DNA from: Tissierellia bacterium
GTDB lineage: Bacteria > Bacillota > Clostridia > Tissierellales > Tepidimicrobiaceae
Direction of reading: 5' to 3'
NCBI GenBank assembly: GCA_012518745.1
Contig: JAAYRM010000145.1
Coordinates: forward strand, 1-12,155
DNA length: 12,155 nt
Numbering within the stretch: the stretch's first letter is position 1; each line of letters begins with the position of its first letter. The notes under the pieces are model-generated. The model made no database searches. It worked only from the letters and a program-made list of their open reading frames with translations, and had not been told where the DNA came from. Shown in pieces: positions 6,198 to 12,155 of this stretch. The translations under genes were made by a program, and so were the position numbers.

Positions 6198-7085
6198 ATG
6201 GAAAAGGTTAAGATAATATTCAATCCATCTTCCGGAAGACAGTTGATGCACAGGCGATTGGATTATTTAATCGGCCTCTTGGTCAACGATGGTTATATAG
6301 TTCAAAAATTTAATACTCGGAAAAAAGATGATGCGATGTTGGAAACCATCAGGAGCTGTGAGAATGGCTGGGATTTCATCATAGTCTGCGGGGGGGATGG
6401 CACCGTAAATGAAGTGGCTAAGGGCATAGCGATGAGCGATAGGAAGATACCCGTGGCTATCTTGGCCGCTGGAACGGTGAATGATTTTGCTAACCATATT
6501 GGGTTGCCCAGGAATATAAATAGGTTCTTTCAAATGATCAAGGATCAGAAAATAAAAAATGTGGATCTGGGGAGAGTCAATGATCAGTATTTTGTGAACG
6601 TAGCGGCGAGCGGCTTTTTGACCAGCGTGGGATATCAGGTGCAACCGGAGGTCAAGGCCATCTTTGGAAGGATGGCATACTATATAGAAGGAGCCATGGA
6701 GATACCAAGGCAGAGCTTTCAATCCATGAATGTAAGGTTTGATAGCAAAGAATATTCCAAAGAGGAAGAAATTCATCTATTCCTAATATCCAATAGCGCA
6801 TCCGTAGGTGGATTTAAGAGGTTAGCCCCGAATGCCAGCATATCAGATGGATATTTGGATGTGGTTGTAATAAGGAGATCCGATGTGCAGGATTTAGCAC
6901 AAATATTTATAAATATATTCAGGGGTGAACATATAAGGCATCCAAATGTATCTTATTTCAAATCTAAAAAGATTGTGGTCGAAGCTAGAGAAGAAGCCCC
7001 CATAGATGTGGATGGAGAGTATGGGGGAAAATTACCAGCTACATTTGAAGTAGTCCCTGATGGATTTAAGATATTCATACCATGA
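6198..7085 (+). CDS. Diacylglycerol/lipid kinase (DagK/YegS/BmrU type)
   Basis: It probably phosphorylates diacylglycerol to phosphatidic acid with ATP at the inner face of the membrane, recycling lipid for phospholipid and lipoteichoic acid turnover. The 295-residue length is standard. Visible motifs are NPSSG (9-13), the nucleotide-binding CGGDGTVNEVA (64-74), the conserved LAAGTVNDFA (89-98, where most family members have PxGTxNDFA), NVAASGF, and a C-terminal IDVDGE. ATG at 6198 is preferred because GGAGGG at 6184-6189 lies eight bases upstream; a GTG at 6189 overlaps that site. The gene appears monocistronic, with extended -10 elements upstream and a weak T-rich stop downstream. The exact lipid substrate (diacylglycerol, or another lipid in the wider family) cannot be read from sequence. 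Confidence 0.9.
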   Translation: MEKVKIIFNPSSGRQLMHRRLDYLIGLLVNDGYIVQKFNTRKKDDAMLETIRSCENGWDFIIVCGGDGTVNEVAKGIAMSDRKIPVAILAAGTVNDFANHIGLPRNINRFFQMIKDQKIKNVDLGRVNDQYFVNVAASGFLTSVGYQVQPEVKAIFGRMAYYIEGAMEIPRQSFQSMNVRFDSKEYSKEEEIHLFLISNSASVGGFKRLAPNASISDGYLDVVVIRRSDVQDLAQIFINIFRGEHIRHPNVSYFKSKKIVVEAREEAPIDVDGEYGGKLPATFEVVPDGFKIFIP

Positions 7086-7111
7086 TGGCATCATAATATT
7101 TATATTTTTTT
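7082..7111 (+). terminator. Weak hairpin and T run after lipid kinase
   Basis: ATGAT(7082-7086) pairs with ATCAT (7090-7094) around a GGC loop, overlapping the TGA stop. A run of seven T lies further on at about 7105-7111. The stem is short and distant from the T run, so termination here is uncertain. Confidence 0.35.
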
Positions 7112-7140
7112 CGACGATTAGGCCAACAATATGATATAAT
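7111..7140 (+). promoter_or_regulatory. Promoter of LacI-family gene
   Basis: TCGACG at 7111-7116 (four of six) is followed by an 18-base spacer and a perfect TATAAT at 7135-7140. The transcript start would be near 7147, leaving a leader of about 23 bases that contains GGAGGG at 7159-7164. Confidence 0.6.
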
Positions 7141-7169
7141 GTGAGTAATTTTTGGCGTGGAGGGATTGT

Positions 7170-8186
7170 ATGGCAGTAACTATAAAAGATGTAGCAAAAT
7201 TGGCAGGTGTATCGATTTCTACCGTCTCAAGGGTGATCAATAAATCCAAACCGGTAAGCTCTGAGGTGAAGGCTAAGGTTTTGGAAGCTATAGATGAATT
7301 GGGATATAAACCCAATGAGGTAGCTAGGAGTCTAGTAACCAGAAGATCTAATTTAATAGGAGTGGTGGCCACGGATATTGGGCGTTCCTATATAGCCCAA
7401 AACGTAAGGGGAATAGAAGAGGTAGCAAGGATGTATAATTACGATATCATCCTATCCAATAGCTACGGTGATCCTAGAACCGAAAAAAAATTCGCCGGAT
7501 TATTGAGGAGCAAACAGGTGGAGGGTATAGTCCTTATATCGGAGATACCCAATGATGAGGTTATAGAATATATAGGGGATTTTGGAATACCCTTCATGTA
7601 TCTAAATAAATACTATATAAGTTCAGGTTTGCCATCGGTATCCATAGACCATAGGGAAGCGGGCTATAGGATGACCAACTATCTGATTGAATTGGGCCAT
7701 AGGAATATCCTATACTTAACTAGCTACGAGGGGAGAGATTCCTCCTTGGAGAGATACAAAGTAGAAGGATATGAGAGGGCTATGGACAATGTTATTGGGG
7801 CTAGGAAACAGGTATATCCCGCTCAGGGCTTTAGGGTGGAACACGGATATGCTATAGGGGATGAGGTTAGAAAGCTCATAGAAGAAGATGATATAACCGC
7901 CATATTCTGCTGCCATGATGAACTGGCATTGGGTTTGATGGGTTATTGCTATGATAATGGCATAAAAATTCCCGAGGATATATCCATATGTGGATACGGG
8001 GATACTAAGATGGCATCAATTTATAGGCCGCAGCTTACAACGATAAGGGAACCCTATTATGATATGGGGGCTGTTGCGATCAGAAGGATTATAAAATATC
8101 TAAATGATGGTGAATTAGAAGAGGGAAATACCTATCTACCGATTCAACTGATGAAAAGACAAAGTTGCAGCTCAAACTGCAGATAG
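7170..8186 (+). CDS. LacI/GalR-family transcription regulator, CcpA-like
   Basis: This 338-residue repressor-type regulator binds palindromic operators as a dimer. The N-terminal helix-turn-helix reads TIKDVAKLAGVSISTVSRVIN (residues 4-24), followed by the hinge helix region ending NEVARSLVTRRS. The effector-binding core starts at NLIGVVATDI. The C-terminal part has HDELALGLMGYCYDNGIKIPEDISICGYGDT and RPQLTTIREPYYDMGAVAIRRIIK, which recalls the RPQLT...P-YDIGAVAMR stretch of CcpA, the catabolite control protein that works with phosphorylated HPr. The CcpA assignment is an inference; a sugar-specific regulator is equally possible, though no sugar genes adjoin. ATG at 7170 lies five bases after GGAGGG; an upstream in-frame TTG at 7152 precedes that site. 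The C-terminus ends with an unusual QSCSSNCR. The gene has its own promoter. Confidence 0.88.
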   Translation: MAVTIKDVAKLAGVSISTVSRVINKSKPVSSEVKAKVLEAIDELGYKPNEVARSLVTRRSNLIGVVATDIGRSYIAQNVRGIEEVARMYNYDIILSNSYGDPRTEKKFAGLLRSKQVEGIVLISEIPNDEVIEYIGDFGIPFMYLNKYYISSGLPSVSIDHREAGYRMTNYLIELGHRNILYLTSYEGRDSSLERYKVEGYERAMDNVIGARKQVYPAQGFRVEHGYAIGDEVRKLIEEDDITAIFCCHDELALGLMGYCYDNGIKIPEDISICGYGDTKMASIYRPQLTTIREPYYDMGAVAIRRIIKYLNDGELEEGNTYLPIQLMKRQSCSSNCR

Positions 8187-8193
8187 ATTCAAC

Positions 8194-8220
8194 GAGGGGA
8201 TCATTATCGGGGATCACCTC
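8194..8220 (+). terminator. Hairpin after LacI-family gene
   Basis: GAGGGGATC at 8194-8202 pairs with GATCACCTC at 8212-8220 with one mismatch, around a nine-base loop. There is no T run after it, so it could be a factor-independent terminator of poor quality, or a leader structure of the transporter gene starting at 8259. Confidence 0.4.
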
Positions 8221-8258
8221 AATTTACCTAAGAATATGATATAGAGAAGGAGAAAATC

Positions 8259-9392
8259 ATGATCCTAGAACTTAGCAGGGCATTTCTATTAATCTTTGCG
8301 GCAGAGATGGGGGACAAGTCCCAGGTATTAGCGATGGCATTTGCAACCCAGTACGGAATTAAAGAGGTATTGCTGGGTATATCTATAGGAGTTTTTTTAA
8401 ACCATAGCCTAGCAATAATATTGGGTAGATACCTATCAAGGCTAGCGCCTATGAGTATTGTTGAACCGATTGCCGGCATTATGTTTATAATTTTTGGACT
8501 CTTAGCATTATTAAATGAAGAGGAATTACGTAAGGATGGGGAGCAAAAAGGTTTAGGGCCCGTTATGACCGTGGCGATGGCTTTTTTTATATGTGAACTA
8601 GGGGATAAAACCCAGCTTATGGCCATGACGCTTTCAGCTGGGGGCAACTATCCAGTATTTATATTAGCTGGAACCACCTTGGGCATGTTAGCAACTAGTG
8701 GTATGGCAATCTTTGTTGGTAGCAAGGTAGGGGATAGGATACCGGATATATTGATTAAAATAATATCTTCCCTAGTATTTGTACTATTTGGCACATTAAA
8801 ACTATATAGTTGGCTTCCAGAGGAATTGCTGAGTCCATTTCGTATAGCGGTCTATCTCATAGCCATTGTATTTATACAGTGGAAGTTGATCATCAGATTG
8901 ATCAAAATGGGGCGGCGTTCGGAAAAATCTCAGATGAAGGAAGTGGCAGCCACCCTGTATAGAAGGGTAAGGGCCTTAAATGAAATCGTGGATGATATCT
9001 GCTTGGGGGAACATAACTGCGGATGTTGTTCTGGACAGGATTGTATAATTGGATGCATAAGGGAGCTTTTAGCAAGGGCAAGGTATGAGGATGAATACTA
9101 TATCCAGCAGGATATAGAGTTCATAAAGTTGGTAGATAAAGGATTTGATCGGGATAAGGTCATCGAAGCATTAAGCATGATAATAGCCGATTATATGAGA
9201 TATGGTGTGGTAGAGGAACGGAACTTTATTATAAATGAGGTAAAGGAATCCTTTGAGATAATACTATTTGGAGAAAAGATTGAATTTGATGGAGAGTTGC
9301 AAGAATATATAGACAGGGTGAAACGATTTAATCAGCATACTGGGGAGGTATTGCAGGATAGAATTGAATCTAAAATAAAAATTCATTCTTAA
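8259..9392 (+). CDS. UPF0016/GDT1 (TMEM165) cation transporter with extra C-terminal domain
   Basis: GDT1-family membrane proteins move Mn2+ or Ca2+ across the membrane, usually in exchange for protons. Both signature motifs are present: EMGDKS (16-21) in the first half and ELGDKT (113-118) in the second, each in a bundle of about three hydrophobic helices. Further hydrophobic segments run to about residue 213. The family core normally ends near there. This protein continues for about 160 residues, giving 377 in all, with a soluble, charged, helical extension. The extension holds a cysteine cluster at C248, C254, C256, C257, C262 and C266, suggestive of metal or Fe-S binding. The start is ATG at 8259 after AGAAGGAGA. 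No Mn-sensing yybP-ykoY riboswitch is visible upstream. The transport core is certain; the extension's role is unknown. Confidence 0.88.
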   Translation: MILELSRAFLLIFAAEMGDKSQVLAMAFATQYGIKEVLLGISIGVFLNHSLAIILGRYLSRLAPMSIVEPIAGIMFIIFGLLALLNEEELRKDGEQKGLGPVMTVAMAFFICELGDKTQLMAMTLSAGGNYPVFILAGTTLGMLATSGMAIFVGSKVGDRIPDILIKIISSLVFVLFGTLKLYSWLPEELLSPFRIAVYLIAIVFIQWKLIIRLIKMGRRSEKSQMKEVAATLYRRVRALNEIVDDICLGEHNCGCCSGQDCIIGCIRELLARARYEDEYYIQQDIEFIKLVDKGFDRDKVIEALSMIIADYMRYGVVEERNFIINEVKESFEIILFGEKIEFDGELQEYIDRVKRFNQHTGEVLQDRIESKIKIHS

Positions 9393-9432
9393 AGATATGG
9401 ATTTATGGGAGGAAAAACCTATTTTATGTAGA

Positions 9433-9450
9433 ATCATATTATAATATGAT
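9433..9450 (+). promoter_or_regulatory. 18-bp perfect palindrome over a TATAAT box before cheW
   Basis: Bases 9433-9450 (ATCATATTATAATATGAT) equal their own reverse complement. A TATAAT lies within it at 9440-9445, which could be the -10 of the cheW operon, although no good -35 is seen about 17 bases upstream. The site could be an operator for a dimeric regulator, or a symmetric AT-rich promoter core. It lies 18 bases upstream of the cheW ATG. Confidence 0.45.
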
Positions 9451-9468
9451 GAAAAGGGGGAATGAAAG

Positions 9469-9948
9469 ATGTCTAGAAAACAATATGTGGTATTTAAATT
9501 GGGTAAAGAGGAATTTGGGATAGATATTATGAATGTGAAGGAAATAATCCCTTATCAGGAATCGATACATGTACCAGATACTCCAGGTTTTATTGAGGGA
9601 ATAATCAATTATAGGGATAGCGTAATTCCGATAATAAGCCTAAAGGAGAGGTTTAAACTAGATGAAAAGGGGAGCACAAAGGATACAAGGATAATAGTTA
9701 TAACCCTTAAAGACAAGGATGTTGGCTTTATTGTAGATGAGGTATCCCAGACCCTATATCTAGATGACGACGAGGTAGACCCTACCCCGGAAATCATCAT
9801 AGGTGTGGATAGGAAATATATTACGGGTGTAGGCAAACTTGGAGGGGACAGGCTATTAATTCTAATAGATCTAGAAGCGATATTAACTGAAGAGGAGAAG
9901 GATGAAATCGAGATGCTAGAAGATGAAATCGAGGAGTTGGAACCATAG
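9469..9948 (+). CDS. cheW: CheW-type chemotaxis coupling protein
   Basis: CheW domains couple receptors to the kinase CheA. The 159-residue protein is a single CheW domain opening with QYVVFKLGKEEFGIDIMNVKEII, then VPDTPGFIEGIINYRDSVIPIISLKERF and a RIIVITLKDKDVGFIVDEVSQTL core, all typical. The last 22 residues (from about 138) are an acidic tail with a near-duplicated heptad, DEIEMLE then DEIEELE. The start is ATG at 9469 after a GGGGG ribosome site. The DegS-like kinase starts 18 bases after the stop, so the three genes to 11794 form one transcript. No CheA, receptor or other chemotaxis gene is in the window, so it may serve the adjacent kinase or a system elsewhere. Confidence 0.93.
   Translation: MSRKQYVVFKLGKEEFGIDIMNVKEIIPYQESIHVPDTPGFIEGIINYRDSVIPIISLKERFKLDEKGSTKDTRIIVITLKDKDVGFIVDEVSQTLYLDDDEVDPTPEIIIGVDRKYITGVGKLGGDRLLILIDLEAILTEEEKDEIEMLEDEIEELEP
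9901..9933 (+). repeat. In-frame 21-base periodic duplication in the cheW tail
   Basis: GATGAAATCGAG occurs at 9901-9912 and again at 9922-9933, exactly 21 bases (seven codons) apart and in frame. It encodes consecutive acidic heptads at the CheW C-terminus, consistent with a small tandem duplication. Confidence 0.7.
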
Positions 9949-9966
9949 AAGACTGGGGTGTAGAAG

Positions 9967-11142
9967 ATGGACAACAGATATAGTATAATCGATCAGGCGA
10001 ATAAGGTCTTAAAAGATGCGATTGGCTCAATAGAGGCTAGTAAGGAAGAGATAGTCGAGATAGTAGAACATTCTAGGGATGAATGTCGTAAGATAGAAAA
10101 AGAACTCGATGAGATCAGGGCTAAGGTGGATGAAATCATCAAAGAGGTTGATCTATTAGAAGAGCGCGAGAGGAAAGGGAGGCTATATCTGTCTACCGTA
10201 AGCAAAAATTTCAATATATATGAGGAAGATGATATAAAACAAGCTTACGATGAGGCTAATGCGATTAGAACAGAACTATTGTTAAAACGTGAGGAAGAGA
10301 AGAACTTAAGAAATATACGTTCTGATAAGGAATTTAGTTTAAAGTCTGCAATAGAGGTTCATAGAAAGGCGGAAAGGGTTGCAAAAGCCATAAGTGTAGC
10401 CACAGGATATCTTAAAGGGAATATAGATGATCTAATATCTACCATAGGAGATCTCAAAAAACGCCAGGCGTTGGGTATAAAGATAATAGAAGCCCAGGAA
10501 GATGAAAGAGGCAAACTAGCCAGAGACATACATGATGGGCCTGCCCAGTCTATGGCCAGCATCTTGATAAAGGCCGAGCTCTGTGAAAAGTTGATGGATA
10601 TCGATCGTAAGCGGGCTAGCGATGAACTAAGGGATTTGAAAAACGTGACCAAGGCTACGTTAAGAGATACTAGGAAAATAATCTATGATCTGCGTCCAAT
10701 GGTCCTAGATGACCTTGGATTGATACCTATATTACAGAAATACATACGTGGATTCGAAAGGGACAATGAAATCGAAATAGAGTTTAAGGTAATTGGAAAC
10801 GAAAAGAAATTGGAATCGGGGATTGAAATAGCTATATTCAGGATAATTCAGGAATCATTGGCAAATATACTAAAGCATTCGCAGGCTACCACTGCAAATA
10901 TCGCCATAGAGTATCTTGATGCTAGGCTCAATCTATCTATAAGGGATAATGGTGTAGGTTTTGACCAAAACAAAATTGATGGCGCATATAGGTCTATGGA
11001 CGGGGGATTCGGCTTAATCAGCATAAATGAAAGGGTAGAATTATTAGATGGAAAGTTGCAGATTGATACATCCCCAGGGAAAGGTACAAATCTAAGGATA
11101 TATGTACCGTTGACGGAGGGGGAGGATTCGTATGTCTACTAA
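9967..11142 (+). CDS. DegS-like cytoplasmic sensor histidine kinase
   Basis: This 391-residue soluble kinase has no membrane segment. Residues 1 to about 160 are a charged coiled-coil sensor region (EIVEIVEHSRDECRKIEKELDEIRAKVDEI...) of the DegS type. The HisKA_3 dimerisation/phosphoacceptor helix has ERGKLARDIHDGPAQ with His189. The ATPase domain has an N-box around ESLANILKHS (296-305), DNGVGFD (327-333) and GGFGL (346-350). It would phosphorylate itself and then the response regulator encoded next, whose start overlaps its last 11 bases. B. subtilis DegS is of similar length and architecture. The start is ATG at 9967 with GGGGTG six bases upstream. The unusual point is the CheW gene immediately upstream in the same operon. 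Confidence 0.93.
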   Translation: MDNRYSIIDQANKVLKDAIGSIEASKEEIVEIVEHSRDECRKIEKELDEIRAKVDEIIKEVDLLEERERKGRLYLSTVSKNFNIYEEDDIKQAYDEANAIRTELLLKREEEKNLRNIRSDKEFSLKSAIEVHRKAERVAKAISVATGYLKGNIDDLISTIGDLKKRQALGIKIIEAQEDERGKLARDIHDGPAQSMASILIKAELCEKLMDIDRKRASDELRDLKNVTKATLRDTRKIIYDLRPMVLDDLGLIPILQKYIRGFERDNEIEIEFKVIGNEKKLESGIEIAIFRIIQESLANILKHSQATTANIAIEYLDARLNLSIRDNGVGFDQNKIDGAYRSMDGGFGLISINERVELLDGKLQIDTSPGKGTNLRIYVPLTEGEDSYVY

Positions 11143-11794
11143 TTTAATAGAGGTTATGATAGCGGATGATCATTCTTTAATGAGGGAGGGATTGAAGCAG
11201 CTATTGGAATTGGAGACCTATATAAATGTGGTGGCTCAGGCTGAGGATGGTAAGAAGGCCTTAAGGAAGGCCCTGAAAAGGGAACCAGATGTTATACTAT
11301 TGGATATCAATATGCCAAAGATGAATGGAATTGAGGTTTTGCGGAGGTTTAGGGATTTTGGTATCAAATCCAAGGTGTTGATGTTAACCATCCATGATGA
11401 TAGGGAATACCTACTTGAAACTATGAATATGGGTGCGGATGGATATATACTAAAGGATGTCGATGCGAATACTTTAATCATGGCTATTAAAACGGTTAGA
11501 GATGGTGGCACCTATGTTCAACCTAGTATAAAGCCACTTTTATTGGACGATGATAGGAATATGTGTGGAAAGCAAGATGAAGACATGTTGAAAATTAAAC
11601 TATTAACTAATCGGGAATATGAGGTATTGACATTAATTGCAGAGGGCCTGAACAATAGAAATATCGCAGGAAAACTATATATAAGCGAAAAAACCGTAAA
11701 AAATCATATCTCTAGTATATTTAAAAAACTAGGGGTAAACGATAGGATACAAGCCGCGATATTTGCATTTAAAACAAATATTAAGAAATTATAG
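11132..11794 (+). CDS. DegU-like response regulator (NarL/LuxR type)
   Basis: This 220-residue DNA-binding response regulator is the partner of the DegS-like kinase. The receiver domain has acidic pocket D12-D13, phosphoacceptor D58 (VILLDINMPKMNG), T86 (VLMLTIHDD) and K108 (ADGYILKDV). The LuxR-type helix-turn-helix covers about 158-215 (LTNREYEVLTLIAEGLNNRNIAGKLYISEKTVKNHISSIFKKLG). ATG at 11132 lies within the last codons of the kinase, preceded by GGAGGGGGAGG, so the two are translationally linked. In Bacillus, DegU governs exoenzymes, motility and biofilm; that regulon is inferred, not shown here. No clear terminator follows before the rRNA promoters. Confidence 0.93.
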   Translation: MSTNLIEVMIADDHSLMREGLKQLLELETYINVVAQAEDGKKALRKALKREPDVILLDINMPKMNGIEVLRRFRDFGIKSKVLMLTIHDDREYLLETMNMGADGYILKDVDANTLIMAIKTVRDGGTYVQPSIKPLLLDDDRNMCGKQDEDMLKIKLLTNREYEVLTLIAEGLNNRNIAGKLYISEKTVKNHISSIFKKLGVNDRIQAAIFAFKTNIKKL

Positions 11795-11839
11795 GATTCT
11801 ACTTATTAACCAATCTATATATTTTAAAAAATAAAACTG

Positions 11840-11868
11840 TTGACAAAGGGTAAATAAATTGGTATATT
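11840..11868 (+). promoter_or_regulatory. rRNA operon promoter P1
   Basis: A perfect TTGACA at 11840-11845 is followed by a 17-base spacer and TATATT at 11863-11868. It would start about 240 bases before mature 16S rRNA. It is also close enough to the DegU-like gene that read-through from the regulator operon may add to it. Confidence 0.85.
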
Positions 11869-11967
11869 AATATAGCTGTTGGGGGTAGGAAATAGATACA
11901 GCAGATGGTTAGCAGATGGATACCGAACAAATTATAAATCCGAAATAAAAAAGAATTTTAAAAACCC

Positions 11968-11996
11968 TTGACAGAACTAAGATGTTATGTTATATT
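11968..11996 (+). promoter_or_regulatory. rRNA operon promoter P2
   Basis: A perfect TTGACA at 11968-11973 is followed by a 17-base spacer and TATATT at 11991-11996, the same -10 as P1. The predicted start is near 12003, giving a leader of about 113 bases. Tandem consensus promoters are the norm for Firmicute rRNA operons. Confidence 0.88.
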
Positions 11997-12071
11997 ATAA
12001 AGGTCGGCTCATTTTCATCGGCTGACGCAAATGAACCTAGACAATTAAACAGTGTGAAATACTTTGAGTTG

Positions 12072-12091
12072 GTCTCGAACTTAATCGAGAC
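12072..12091 (+). other. Hairpin in the 16S rRNA leader
   Basis: GTCTCGA pairs perfectly with TCGAGAC around a six-base loop, about 25 bases before mature 16S rRNA. It probably forms part of the processing stem or leader structure. A second pairing, AAACTTTC with GAGAGTTT, overlaps the 16S 5' end (about 12110-12129). Confidence 0.5.
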
Positions 12092-12115
12092 ACACAGTAA
12101 GAGCAAGGCAAACTT

Positions 12116-12155
12116 TCTAATGAGAGTTTGATCCTGGCTCAGGACGAACGCTGGC
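12116..12155 (+). rRNA. rrs: 16S ribosomal RNA, 5' end only
   Basis: The sequence from 12123 (AGAGTTTGATCCTGGCTCAG, then GACGAACGCTGGC) is the universally conserved 5' end of bacterial 16S rRNA. By comparison with E. coli numbering, where this motif starts at position 8, the mature end lies near 12116. The gene continues past the window. Confidence 0.97.

Larger units (their letters stand above)
11795..12115 (+). other. Non-coding rRNA operon promoter and leader region
   Basis: About 320 bases without a gene. It holds two consensus promoters (11840-11868 and 11968-11996). Between them lie a short direct repeat, AGCAGATGG at 11900-11908 and 11911-11919, and a possible GCTGT/ACAGC hairpin. The leader beyond the second promoter can fold as TCATTT (12009-12014) with AAATGA (12029-12034), and as GTCTCGA (12072-12078) with TCGAGAC (12085-12091). 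The stretch near 12036-12053 (ACCTAGACAATTAAACAG) resembles Firmicute rRNA leaders. I see no certain boxA. Confidence 0.75.

Noticed and set aside
6267..6776. Long minus-strand open frame opposite the lipid kinase gene
   Set aside because: The plus strand encodes a clear lipid kinase with all family motifs; the reverse frame has no ribosome site or recognisable domain and is a coding shadow.
8187..8258. Possible Mn2+-sensing yybP-ykoY riboswitch before the GDT1-like gene
   Set aside because: These riboswitches often precede this family, but only about 70 bases are available here and the conserved purine-rich core is not visible; only a simple hairpin is seen.
9371..9398. Possible motility sigma-factor (SigD type) promoter before cheW
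   Set aside because: A TAAA is present, but the downstream box (AAAGATAT) matches the GCCGATAT consensus only in its last half.
9397..9444. Possible short leader peptide before cheW
   Set aside because: Short frames exist, and a GGGAGGA lies at 9407-9413, but no start codon sits at proper spacing from it except an ATG-TAG 12 bases on.

Overview
The window looks like chromosomal DNA of a low-GC, Gram-positive bacterium of the Clostridia type. Supporting signs are strong purine-rich ribosome binding sites, frequent TTG and GTG starts, consensus sigma-A promoters, heavy use of AGG (Arg) and ATA (Ile) codons, a DegS/DegU-type two-component pair, a YtxH/DUF948-like envelope pair and a Firmicute-style 6S RNA. 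I cannot name the genus. There is no transposase, integrase, phage gene, CRISPR array or tRNA; it reads as core chromosome leading into a ribosomal RNA operon.

Layout. Minus strand, left edge: an NAD kinase cut by the window edge (1-505), preceded by an unrecognised 164-residue gene (610-1104). A short, unrecognised helical gene diverges from it on the plus strand (1232-1516) and ends in a perfect hairpin. Then comes a compact membrane-bound FtsH-type AAA+ zinc protease with its own promoter (1623-3377), followed by a complete small-RNA unit (promoter, folded RNA and terminator, about 3392-3645) that I identify as 6S RNA. A small zinc-ribbon gene (3699-3941) converges on a PHP-domain histidinol-phosphatase-type gene on the minus strand (3938-4738), and their stop codons overlap.

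The rest is on the plus strand: a 63-residue helical protein (4918-5109), a YtxH-type protein with a DUF948-like membrane protein (5194-6035), a diacylglycerol/lipid kinase (6198-7085), a LacI/GalR regulator with CcpA-like features (7170-8186), and a UPF0016/GDT1 cation transporter with an unusual cysteine-bearing C-terminal extension (8259-9392). A cheW / degS-like / degU-like operon follows (9469-11794). A non-coding stretch of about 320 bases carries two consensus rRNA promoters and leads into the 5' end of 16S rRNA (about 12116 to the window end).

The most notable points are the cysteine-bearing extension on the GDT1 protein, the pairing of a lone CheW with a cytoplasmic DegS-type kinase, an 18-bp perfect palindrome centred on the -10-like element in front of cheW, the 6S RNA, and the overlapping ATG-stop/GTG start of the FtsH-like gene. 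I see no clearly new multi-gene defence or mobile system. Several track-style start sites were moved downstream to starts with a correctly spaced Shine-Dalgarno sequence.
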